From the NCBI GenBank assembly GCA_964607765.1, contig CAZSNT010000214.1, forward strand, positions 1-15,282: a stretch of DNA of 15,282 nucleotides. The letters are read 5' to 3'. The translations under genes and the position numbers were made by a program. This DNA comes from CAZSNT01 sp964607765. Lineage in GTDB: Bacteria; Verrucomicrobiota; Lentisphaeria; Oligosphaerales; JABHEG01. Every line of letters starts with the position of its first letter. The stretch's first letter is position 1. Under the pieces are notes generated by a model. That model searched no databases, had not been told where the DNA came from, and was given only the letters and a program-made list of their open reading frames with translations. Shown in pieces: positions 1 through 6,631 of this stretch.

Positions 1-64
1 CCCAGCCCTTGCCCGCCTTTCCGTGCCGACCTCCGGCCGGAGCCTGGTCGGCTCCCCAAGCCGT

Positions 65-92
65 TTGCTTTTTCGGCATCAGCGTGTATTGG
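65..92 (+). promoter_or_regulatory. weak candidate promoter for the insertion sequence
   Basis: A -35-like TTGCTT (65-70) and a -10-like TATTGG (87-92) are separated by 16 bases, about 55 bases upstream of the first gene. Both boxes match the sigma-70 consensus poorly. The -10-like box runs directly into the palindrome at 91-116, so a protein bound there could block transcription. This is a guess from spacing only. Confidence 0.2.
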
Positions 93-116
93 AGATATGC
101 GGAACCGCATATCTCT
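91..116. repeat. perfect 24-bp palindrome upstream of the IS genes
   Basis: GAGATATGCGG (92-102) is followed by AA and then its exact reverse complement (105-115), giving 11-bp arms with a two-base centre. It lies 31 bases upstream of the ATG at 147, in the leader of the first IS gene. The AT-rich core inside GC-rich DNA stands out. It could be an operator, a transposase-binding or subterminal site, or an RNA hairpin in the leader. No T-run follows it, so it is not a normal intrinsic terminator. Confidence 0.6.
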
Positions 117-146
117 AAAGGCAACAATGGCGAAAGGACGACGAGC

Positions 147-455
147 ATGGAACTGTCAGAACTCCGGGAGGCCCGCAGGCAGTGCATTGGGGAACTGGCC
201 GAATTGCCGGGCTGGGTGCTCGGGTCGTTGGTGCAGACTGAACGCGAGCAGGCGGGCAGCAGGAAACCGTTCAGGTATCTGTCACGAAGCGTGCAGGGCA
301 AGAACCGCATCACCTATGTATCCGAGGCCGAGGAACAGCAGGTCCGTCAGGCACTTGAGGCGGGGCGTACCGCCAGGCAGTTGCTGGGGCGGGTCTCGGA
401 TCTGACAATGGCGATCATCAAAGCGAAGACCGCAGCGCAGGAGGAACAACGGTGA
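147..455 (+). CDS. DUF6788-like accessory protein of an IS4 element
   Basis: This 102-residue protein opens with a helical stretch rich in Arg and Glu, then has a GSLV motif (about residues 27-30), a Lys/Arg-rich centre with the RYLSRSVQGK segment, and a helical C-terminal half ending in QEEQR. This pattern resembles DUF6788, small proteins I recall being encoded beside transposases in PVC and related genomes; their role is unknown. The ATG at 147 is preferred over upstream starts because AAGGA (134-138) lies eight bases before it. The stop overlaps the transposase start (GTGA, 452-455), so the two are probably translationally coupled. The assignment rests on remembered family pattern and context, not on a search. 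Confidence 0.65.
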   Translation: MELSELREARRQCIGELAELPGWVLGSLVQTEREQAGSRKPFRYLSRSVQGKNRITYVSEAEEQQVRQALEAGRTARQLLGRVSDLTMAIIKAKTAAQEEQR

Positions 456-1827
456 AAGAGCTCATCGTCCGCTTTCGGGGTCTCGTCGATCACGTCGAAC
501 TGTCCCGTACGGAAGTAAAGGGGGGGCGTTTTCCCGCCGTCGAGACTTGACACTGGCCGTGGTGGTCGTCTCGCTTCTGCTGGACGCGCATTCGCGCTTC
601 CGCAAGGGCACGTCGCGACTGCTGCAGAGCCTTTGGCTGGCGGGGTGCTTCCCTCGCCGCAAGCACGGTCCGCCCTCCGAACAGGCCTACCGCAAAGCAT
701 GCGCCAAACTGCCGGTTGCTGTCATGGCCGACGCGCTCGGCGAGAGTCACCGGCAGTCACGTTCCGTCCGGGACCGTCTCTACGAGGGGCTCCGCGTAGT
801 CCTGGTCGATGGCAGCAAGTTCATCATCCCCAGGAACGAGCGGACCATCGAAGCCTACGGCCTGGGGAGCGGATCGGTCGGTGACGCCTACTACCCCCAG
901 ATTCACGTCGGCGCTTTCCTCGATCTGGCCACCGGGACGTTCGCCGACGCCAACGTCGAACACGGCTGTCCCGCCGAACGACAGATCATGCTCGAGCACG
1001 CCGTCGGCAACACCGAACCCACGCTGTACGTCAGCGATGCTGGATACAACGGCATGGCTCATGTGTATCTGTTCCAACAGACAGGCCAGGAACTGCTCAT
1101 GGAACTGAAGATGGGGAAGTTGGCCGGAGATTTCCGACAGGGCCGCAAACGCTCGGCCGTGCTGACGGTCCGCTTGACCAAGGCCCACTTCAAGAACTAC
1201 CCGCAGCACAAACACATGGCCGGTTCGGTCATGCAGATTCGCCTCATCCGGACGAAGGGCACCAGCAAGCTCCGCTCAAAAGTCCTGTTGACCACCTTGC
1301 TGGACGAGCGCCGCTTCAAGTGGTTCGATCTGGCGAGGATTTACCTGCAGCGCTGGACCATTGAGCTGGCTTTCCGTCATCTCAAGAGTAGCCTTCGTGC
1401 CGAGCATATCGGCAAGCAGGCTCTACACCGAATCCGTCAGCTGCTCCTCGCTGCGTTCGTCTTCTTCAACCTCAGCGCCATCGTCCGCAACAGGATCAGA
1501 CAACCCGACCTGTTTCCCCGCAAACGTGGAGTCCGACTGCCGTGCTTCGACTTCGTGCTGGAACTGGCCGACCTATTCATCCTGGCCGCCGTTCGCACGA
1601 GACATGGACAGAACACCGACATGAGACGAAGGCTTGCAGCCATCCGCTCGTGCACCTTCCTGTACGACCCATGGCGAACACGCCCCAAGGTATGCCAGTT
1701 CCCTTCCTCAGTGTTCACCCGCTGTAAGTCCACCGAAAAGGAGGCCGAGTTCGCCAGGTGTGAGGCAATCCGCAAAGACATGCGCCTGCTGGGAATGAAG
1801 TACGGCCAGATCGGGAAAATGCCCTAA
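452..1827 (+). CDS. IS4-family DDE transposase, two frames joined by -1 frameshift
   Basis: The GTG at 452 follows a strong AGGAGG (439-444) by seven bases and overlaps the previous stop. Its frame runs only to TGA at 548-550 (32 codons). The main frame (to 1827) has no ATG or GTG start upstream, only TTG at 547. A -1 slip at A AAG GGG (517-523) would fuse the two into about 458 residues, a normal IS4 length. Counting from the TTG, the catalytic triad is D88 (VDGS), D164 (SDAGYNG) and E273. E273 lies within the IS4 signature Y266-x2-R269-x3-E273-x6-K280. All catalytic residues are intact. A real indel in the seven-G run, or a sequencing error there, would explain the break equally well, in which case this is a pseudogene or an intact single ORF. 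Confidence 0.85.
517..523 (+). other. candidate -1 ribosomal frameshift heptamer A AAG GGG
   Basis: Read in the frame of the GTG at 452, the bases fall as A AAG GGG, the canonical X XXY YYZ layout. A backward slip moves the ribosome into the transposase frame, which is open from 406 onward. A small stem (GGCG 525-528 with CGCC 535-538) and a larger one (CGAGAC 541-546 with GTCTCG 568-573) lie downstream and could stimulate the slip. The heptamer lies in a run of seven G, which is also indel-prone. Confidence 0.45.
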
Positions 1828-1840
1828 GTTTCGGGGCATT
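1818..1840 (+). terminator. hairpin spanning the transposase stop codon
   Basis: AATGCCC (1818-1824) pairs with GGGCATT (1834-1840) around a nine-base loop containing the TAA stop. No T-run follows, so it is a weak terminator at best. It could instead be part of the right end of the IS. Confidence 0.25.
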
Positions 1841-2103
1841 CGGGTCACACCTTAACTGGTAACAGCGCGTGGATCTTCGGAGCCATCACGGCGGCGTATC
1901 GCCGTCAGAATCTGATCCCGGCGCGTACGTAACGTCTTGTTCCGGCGCTGACCGAGCGCGCTCTCAACCCGCGCTCGTGTTGTACACAACGCTCCTGCGG
2001 TTACCGAGAACAACGAGGCCAGGTGCGTCAAGCTGTGGGCACGCCGACAGTGAACGGCCGTCGCGACACCGGGCGAGCCAGAGCAACCGACGAGGAGGCT
2101 GGG

Positions 2104-2301
2104 ATGAAGAGAGCGATTGGGTATGTGCTGCTGATCGCGATTGTCCTCCCGATGGCGGTTCCGGCTCAGGCGGGGGAGCGCGGCCGGTCCGACATCCTCG
2201 TCATGCTATCCGACGACATGAATCGGCACCACCCCGGCTTAAACGGTGCGCCGGTTGCCACACCCAACCTCGATCGGCTTGCGCGCGAAGGCGTCAGTAT
2301 C
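2104..2301 (+). pseudogene. sulfatase, 5' fragment
   Basis: The ATG at 2104 follows GAGGAGG (2092-2098) by five bases. The first 66 codons encode a signal peptide (MKRAIGY, then a hydrophobic core ending in PAQA) and the start of a type I sulfatase. Visible parts are ILVMLSDD (residues 31-38, carrying the metal-binding Asp pair) and TPNLDRLAREGV (53-64). The homology stops at about 2301, before the Cys-x-Pro-x-Arg motif needed to make formylglycine, and the frame runs on into unrelated sequence to 2493. The protein cannot be a working sulfatase, although its translation start looks intact. Confidence 0.8.
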
Positions 2302-2354
2302 ATCAGGCTTCAAGGCCGAAGGAGCCCCGAAAGATCGGCGTACCGCGCCACGGG

Positions 2355-2525
2355 TCACTCCCGTGTGTGCGAGATGGGGGGGTGCCAATTCGGGTTTGGG
2401 CCGGCGGCCAGCAGGGCGGTCATCCTGTCGACGATGGCCTTGTTCCGGTCAGCGATGTTCACGAGCCCTCTGGGATCGTCCTGGAGATCGTAGAGTTTGG
2501 CCACGTCGCCATCGCGGATCAGGCG
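2355..2525 (-). pseudogene. sulfatase, 3' fragment in inverted orientation
   Basis: On the minus strand this encodes a typical sulfatase C-terminal end: KLYDLQDDPRGLVNIADRN, then a helix and a short tail to the TGA at 2355-2357. Sulfatases end with such a 'LYDL..DP.E..N' segment. Upstream on this strand the homology ends at about 2525 and the sequence becomes the antisense of an AraC fragment. It is separated by only about 50 bases from the sulfatase 5' fragment on the opposite strand, so the two are either halves of one gene split by an inversion or parts of two sulfatase genes. Confidence 0.75.
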
Positions 2526-2729
2526 CCCGGACGCTACTTGCGCGAGGAGCGCCTCCAGGTCGCGTGTACGCTGTTGGAGGCTGGCGAGATGAGCTGTGCG
2601 GAGATCGCACAGACACTGGGATTCAGCGCTGCCGGGAACTTCACACGCGCGTTCCGGGCCGTCTACCAACTCACCCCACAGGCCTTCCGGATCAGATGTC
2701 ACACGGGGAAAGGTGGAAGCGTCCGGTAG
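2526..2729 (+). pseudogene. AraC-family regulator, C-terminal DNA-binding fragment
   Basis: The reading frame encodes GRYLREERLQVACTLLEAG, then the second helix-turn-helix (SCAEIAQTLGFSAAGNFTRAF) and the closing LTPQAFR signature of AraC/XylS regulators. Only the end of the first helix-turn-helix and the second one are present. The first recognition helix and the ligand-binding domain are missing. There is no start codon or RBS at the left edge, because the fragment abuts the inverted sulfatase tail. AraC regulators are often neighbours of sulfatases in PVC genomes, so both pieces may come from one lost locus. Confidence 0.75.
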
Positions 2730-3419
2730 GCCCCGCTGTGCAACCCGGAGGGGGCGGCAACAATGCCGATTCCGTTCCGAGCACAACTCGGAGGAACGAG
2801 CGCTGCTGACGGAATTGGTCTATCCCCGTCGTTGTTCCGTTCATCGAGTTCTCATCCATCCAAGTGCTGAGCGCAAAACTGTCACGTTGATCCCTCCTAC
2901 TCTCGGCGTTGTTCCTGCTTGTCAATCGTTATCTACGCACAGAACATCCATGCTTGCGCGACATCAAAATCGCACACGCTTGTGCTGGGCGTGTCCGCGG
3001 ATACTCGGTTGAGTGCCTCAACAGCGGACAGAGGCCAGATTCCTGCCGCCGGTCAGTCTCGCAGGAGACGCACTCCCCCACCTATAGGGCGAGGATATAG
3101 GCACTTTTTCGATCTCCTGACCGGAAACCCGTCGATCTTCCTCAGCCCGGCCCGTGCATCCCGCTGTGGGAAACGCACCGCCCCATGGTCCCCGCAGCTG
3201 GTGTCTGAGCCTTACGCGTCCCGCCGAACAGCCACACTGTTGCTCCGCATGTCGACCGTGAATCTGAAACCCAATTGCCAAGACTGCCGCTTCTCTGGTG
3301 GAGCGCATGAAGAACACCCGGACACTGCGTTCCCGAGCCCGTCCGAAAGTCATCCTGGGCAGCCTGCCCAACCCGAACCGGCTTCGATAGTCAACGGAAC
3401 CGGGACAGGAGACGACAAC
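2730..3419. other. stretch without a convincing gene
   Basis: Neither strand gives a reading frame that resembles a known protein or starts behind a good RBS. The plus frame open from 2919 has low-complexity, Pro/Ser/Arg-rich content typical of chance translation. The notable content is the bipartite inverted repeat at 3049-3124. The stretch is best read as decayed DNA between the gene fragments and the tRNA. Confidence 0.5.
3049..3124. repeat. bipartite inverted repeat with nested hairpin
   Basis: CCGGTC (3049-3054) and AGGAGA (3063-3068) together match the reverse complement of the continuous TCTCCTGACCGG at 3113-3124, giving a 12-bp stem with an eight-base bulge on one side. Inside it, CCTATA (3081-3086) pairs with TATAGG (3096-3101), followed by a TTTTT run at 3105-3109. 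It could be a small structured RNA, a transposon end or a decayed terminator. The strand is unknown. Confidence 0.4.
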
Positions 3420-3614
3420 ATGGCCGCCAAGGAGCCGCAGATGCTCGAACCACCCCCCCTGCCCAACCTGCTGCCCATGATGTCAGGCGGTAAGATGAAA
3501 ACGCTCAGAGAGGAGACCGCGCAGCAACGTGCGCAGAGAGGATGGGACGGTCTCCCCGGGAAGGAAGAACAGCCTGCCGAGGGGGAATCCCATCGGCAGG
3601 CTGTTCTGAAGTGA
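3420..3614 (+). CDS. doubtful 64-residue hypothetical protein
   Basis: The ATG at 3420 follows AGGAG (3407-3411) by eight bases, a good ribosome binding site. The product is hydrophilic and Pro-rich at the start (EPPPLPNLLP), with Lys, Glu and Gln dominating the rest. It has no signal peptide or membrane segment, and I recognise no family. Against it, its last 17 codons are largely the two arms of the strong hairpin at 3566-3607, which makes sense as the terminator of the opposite-strand tRNA. It may be a chance ORF. Confidence 0.3.
   Translation: MAAKEPQMLEPPPLPNLLPMMSGGKMKTLREETAQQRAQRGWDGLPGKEEQPAEGESHRQAVLK
3566..3607 (-). terminator. terminator-like hairpin downstream of tRNA-His
   Basis: AGAACAGCCTGCCGA (3566-3580) pairs perfectly with its reverse complement at 3593-3607 around a 12-base loop. 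In the minus direction the GC-rich core of the stem is followed by TTCTTCCTTCCC, a moderate T-rich tail. It lies about 65 bases past the tRNA-His 3' end. In the plus direction no T-run follows. Confidence 0.6.
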
Positions 3615-3671
3615 AACAGGACGTGGCTTTCTGCCTCTACCCCTATGGGAAGGTTCGTCCTGAGGGGATGT

Positions 3672-3749
3672 TGGGGTGGCTGAGGGGATTCGAACCCCCG
3701 GCCTCCTGGGCCACAACCAGGCGCTCTAACCAACTGAGCTACAGCCACC
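3672..3749 (-). tRNA. tRNA-His (GTG anticodon)
   Basis: On the minus strand the sequence folds into a full cloverleaf. The acceptor arm GTGGCTG pairs with CAGCCAC, the D-arm begins TAGCTCAG, the anticodon loop is TTGTGGC in a CCTGG/CCAGG stem, and the T-arm contains GGTTCGAATCC. Position -1 is G (3749), facing discriminator C, which is the identity feature of bacterial tRNA-His. The CCA end is encoded (3672-3674). It stands alone between its own promoter and a hairpin, and its 3' end faces the degraded mobile region, as expected for an integration hot spot. Confidence 0.97.
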
Positions 3750-3768
3750 ATCTGCGCGAAGCAAGCAC

Positions 3769-3798
3769 ATAATATGGACGTTGAGTCGCGTCTGTCAA
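3769..3798 (-). promoter_or_regulatory. sigma-70-type promoter of tRNA-His
   Basis: On the minus strand a perfect -35 TTGACA (3793-3798) and a -10 TATTAT (3769-3774) are 18 bases apart. The predicted start is near 3762, about 13 bases before the tRNA. The promoter lies just past the stop codon of the upstream gene (3807), so the tRNA does not depend on read-through. Confidence 0.8.
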
Positions 3799-3806
3799 CC
3801 CGGGAC

Positions 3807-6254
3807 TCACCAGGAGATCATCACATTCCCGGTCAGATTGTCCGCCTGCAGGTATGTGCCCATGCGGTCGCGGTGGCGTTCGGTGGTGCGAAAGTCGCCT
3901 CCAAGGTACGGCTGGGTGCCGTTTGCCAAGACTCTGACGTCGGCTTCCGTGCCGGGCTCGGGGTAGAACCGGATTGTGGCGTCCTGCAGGCCGGTGACCA
4001 GCATGCGACGCGTTACCCCGACCATACCGGAATGCACTTCGCTGCACGCCAGCCGCCCTGCCCTCTGCCCGTCGACGAACACGCGACACTCGTGATGCCA
4101 CGCTTTGGGCATGGTGTAACGCGCCCTGCCCTCGACGAGTCGCGTCTCGAGCCCCAGCAGCAACGGCGCGCCCTGCGGTAACCGCAACTGCAACGCGGTC
4201 GTCGTGTCAGGGCAGAAGCCGGAGAAGAAAAACCCGTTCGTGTGCCGCGCAATGCACGTCATAGGCGTTTTCTGTGCCGCGGTGTCGCGCTCGGCCCGGA
4301 TCTCGATACCGAACGCCTGCAGCGCATAGCGCATCAGCACCTCGCCAGGGAATCGCGAGCACGGATCGAACGGGACCAGCAGGTGGCCGCCGGTCCTGTT
4401 CGGGTCGCACGCGACCGTGCCACGGACCCAAACCACTTTGCCGCCACCCCAGTCGGGCCGTTCCCGGGACGATGCGGCGACACGCGTCTCTCCGTCCCGG
4501 CAGACACCGGCCAGGGCCGTGGTGTGGCTGTCGCGCTCGTCGGCAAGCACGCCAGACATCCCGCCGCCCGACAACAGCGCCGGATGCTCCAGCACCGTTG
4601 CCGCGCCGCTCTCCGCGAACGCATCCTGCACGAGTGCCAGATCGCGCTCGAACACACCATCGAGCGGATCCTGGCGAACCAGATTCAACGCCGCGAGCAA
4701 TTCGTCACCGGCGCGGGCAAGCGGACCGTAAAGCAGCGCGTTCCCGCCGCCGCGTACGTGTGCGAGCAAGGCCGATTCCCAATCGCCGCCGGCTTCCGGG
4801 ACCGGGCTGACAAGCACCGACTCCGCGAACGCCGCGGGATCCTGCGCTCTCACAGCGACCAGATTCCGGGTGCTGATGACGGTGTTCAGCGGCAAGCCGT
4901 TGTTCACTGCGCCGCGCATGAACCAGTCGCCGAAAAAGACTTCCTCGATCCGGCGCGGCTCGTCGAATGTCCAATCGTGGTACTCGTCGAACGGGTACAC
5001 CCACACCAGCGGCCCGGGCGCGTCCGGCTCGTCCCGTTTGGCGGTCAGCAGGTGCGGGATCACCTCGTTCGGGACCTGTTCCGGCATGCGCCCGTAGGAG
5101 TCGTCGACAGTCAGGAACAGCATGGAGGTCGGCGTGCACGTCCGCCCTTGCGCGTCGATACGCGACACTGCCAGGGGCAGGTAGATGTCGTGCGGTTCGC
5201 GTCCGTACCGATCCAGCCACGGGCTGTTAAGCCACCACGGGTCGTGCGTGTAGAAGCGGAATGGGAACGTCTCGCCGGGGATCTCCGCAATGTGCGCCAT
5301 CCACCCGACCAGTTCCAGGCCAAAGTCATGATTGAGTGCGGCCCACGGCGAGTTGGGCGGCGGCTCGAGTCCGTAGCCGCCGGCGTAGATCTCACGCAGC
5401 GGCACGGCATCGGAGGCCAGGTCCATGGCAGTGGACAAGTTGGTGCCGCGCGTCTCGATCGGAATGCTCGGGCACTCCGCCCGGAACAGGTCCCAGAACG
5501 CGAGATTCTCGCGCTGCACGTCGGCGCAGCGCTCGCCGGAGAATGTCTCGCCGTCGAACACGGCCCCGCGCAATCCCCACGTCTCCAGCCCGAACCCGAA
5601 CCCGTTCGACAACCACAGGTAGTCGAATCCCAGGTCGTTCAGGAACGCTTCGCACTGCCGGCCCAGGAACGTACCGAACGGCGTGCCTTCCGGGATGCCG
5701 CCCGGGAACGCCGCGTAGGGCGTGGGGTCAGCGTGCAACGTCGCGTAGCAGCACGCGAAACTGGCCGTGCCCATGGTACCGCCGAGGCACAGCTCCGGAT
5801 GCCGCTCGTACTTGAATGCGGACTCCGCAAACTCGGGGCCCGGATCGAATGTCTCGCCCACACGAATCGGCTTCCCGGTCACTTCCTGCCCCACTTCCTT
5901 CAGGATGGTCACCAGGCGCTTCAGCCAACCGTAGGTGAACTCGGGCGGGTCCTCCATGTACAGGTAACGCCGGTTGTGCAGGCCGATGGCGTCCGGATCG
6001 TGAGCGTGCGGACGTGCTGTGACGTTTGCGCGGCCCAGCCACTTCGCCCATTCGAAGCACTCGTCCGGCTCGCGTCGATACTCGAGGATCTCGGACCCGT
6101 CCGCGGCCCAGAGCAGGACCGACACCATGTCCGCATGCCGGCACAACGGCGCCCATTGCCGGAACATCTCCCGGCAGACCGCGCGCACAGCGTCCTCTGC
6201 GGGGTCCCGGAACGGTTTGAGACTGACTTCGAGCGTGACGTTTTCCAGCTGCAT
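3807..6254 (-). CDS. large glycoside-hydrolase-like TIM-barrel protein, uncharacterised family
   Basis: This 815-residue protein has no signal peptide and is probably cytoplasmic. The start is ATG at 6254, six bases after GGGAG; an in-frame TTG just before it is too close to that site. Residues 1-400 look like a (beta/alpha)8 barrel with motifs VGETFDPGPEF (132-142), WLSNGFGFGLETWG (214-227), PIETRGTNL (265-273) and YTHDPWWLNSPW (335-346), rich in the aromatic and acidic residues of sugar-binding clefts. Residues 440-660 resemble the glutamine-amidotransferase-like domain that follows the barrel in GH42 enzymes (HVRGGGNALLYGP, 499-511). Residues 690-815 look like a beta domain. E134, E224 and E267 are candidate catalytic acids by inference only. 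I recall similar uncharacterised proteins in Lentisphaerota and gut Firmicutes but no family name. It is a single gene, with the tRNA behind it and a divergent operon ahead. Confidence 0.75.
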   Translation of the reverse strand: MQLENVTLEVSLKPFRDPAEDAVRAVCREMFRQWAPLCRHADMVSVLLWAADGSEILEYRREPDECFEWAKWLGRANVTARPHAHDPDAIGLHNRRYLYMEDPPEFTYGWLKRLVTILKEVGQEVTGKPIRVGETFDPGPEFAESAFKYERHPELCLGGTMGTASFACCYATLHADPTPYAAFPGGIPEGTPFGTFLGRQCEAFLNDLGFDYLWLSNGFGFGLETWGLRGAVFDGETFSGERCADVQRENLAFWDLFRAECPSIPIETRGTNLSTAMDLASDAVPLREIYAGGYGLEPPPNSPWAALNHDFGLELVGWMAHIAEIPGETFPFRFYTHDPWWLNSPWLDRYGREPHDIYLPLAVSRIDAQGRTCTPTSMLFLTVDDSYGRMPEQVPNEVIPHLLTAKRDEPDAPGPLVWVYPFDEYHDWTFDEPRRIEEVFFGDWFMRGAVNNGLPLNTVISTRNLVAVRAQDPAAFAESVLVSPVPEAGGDWESALLAHVRGGGNALLYGPLARAGDELLAALNLVRQDPLDGVFERDLALVQDAFAESGAATVLEHPALLSGGGMSGVLADERDSHTTALAGVCRDGETRVAASSRERPDWGGGKVVWVRGTVACDPNRTGGHLLVPFDPCSRFPGEVLMRYALQAFGIEIRAERDTAAQKTPMTCIARHTNGFFFSGFCPDTTTALQLRLPQGAPLLLGLETRLVEGRARYTMPKAWHHECRVFVDGQRAGRLACSEVHSGMVGVTRRMLVTGLQDATIRFYPEPGTEADVRVLANGTQPYLGGDFRTTERHRDRMGTYLQADNLTGNVMISW

Positions 6255-6631
6255 CAATATCTCCCGTGCAACCCAACGTACCCACCGGTCCGACGCTGCC
6301 TGGCGTTAGGGCAAAGGCCGAAAAGCCGCTACACGCGGCATTCCGATCCTATCCGCCGCGCATAGGTGGTCGTCACCCGGTTTGGCTTGACGCCGTTCAT
6401 CTACTCCCCGCGTGTCACTCCCAGAAAACCGTCGCTAAGCAGACATGCAGACCGGAACAACAATGCCCCGAGAACTCGTTTGGGCAACCGCAACATGTCG
6501 ATCTGGCTCAGCAACAGCGCCGGAGTCGGCTGAGGATAGCCGACCCACGGTTTGCCGGGAACTCGCGTTGCAACGAGCGCTCCGCCGATTACTGTCTCGT
6601 GCAGACTGCGCATCAATCAGGGAGTGACCCC
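6255..6631. other. divergent intergenic region
   Basis: This 377-base gap separates the glycoside-hydrolase-like gene from the exbB operon and must carry the promoters of both. A perfect 7-bp stem (GTCGGCT 6525-6531 with AGCCGAC 6538-6544) lies about 90 bases before the operon start. A candidate operon promoter is at 6568-6595. I see no convincing promoter for the minus-strand gene and no coding sequence. Upstream extensions of the exbB frame into this region lack an RBS and look like chance translation. Confidence 0.5.
6568..6595 (+). promoter_or_regulatory. candidate promoter of the exbB operon
   Basis: TTGCAA (6568-6573) and TACTGT (6590-6595) are 16 bases apart, giving a predicted start near 6602 and a leader of about 30 bases. 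The same -10-like hexamer occurs in the candidate promoter at 11149-11178. Confidence 0.4.

Larger units (their letters stand above)
92..1840 (+). mobile_element. IS4-family insertion sequence, ends not resolved
   Basis: The unit holds a DUF6788-like small ORF and an IS4-type DDE transposase. The boundaries given are only the palindrome upstream of the genes and the hairpin around the transposase stop codon. I compared the flanks by eye and found no convincing terminal inverted repeats or target-site duplication, so the true left end may lie before or after the stated position. The element sits beside several broken genes, which suggests an old accessory site. Confidence 0.6.

Noticed and set aside
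25..73. Hairpin GCCGACC/GGTCGGC (25-31, 46-52) followed by a T-rich stretch as a terminator
   Set aside because: The T5 run begins about 17 bases after the stem, too far for an intrinsic terminator; the upstream gene, if any, is outside the window.
2919..3419. Upstream extension of the 64-residue ORF to a 231-residue protein
   Set aside because: There is no RBS near earlier starts, and the composition looks like chance translation; only the 3420 start has a Shine-Dalgarno.
3350..3751. Minus-strand frame beginning MVAVAQLVRAPGCG across the tRNA
   Set aside because: This is the well-known false translation of a tRNA gene; the sequence is fully explained by tRNA-His and its terminator.
4242..6365. 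Very long plus-strand open frame opposite the glycoside-hydrolase-like gene
   Set aside because: It is Arg/Ala/Pro/Gln-rich with no domain pattern. It is open only because GC-rich coding DNA on the other strand rarely makes stops.
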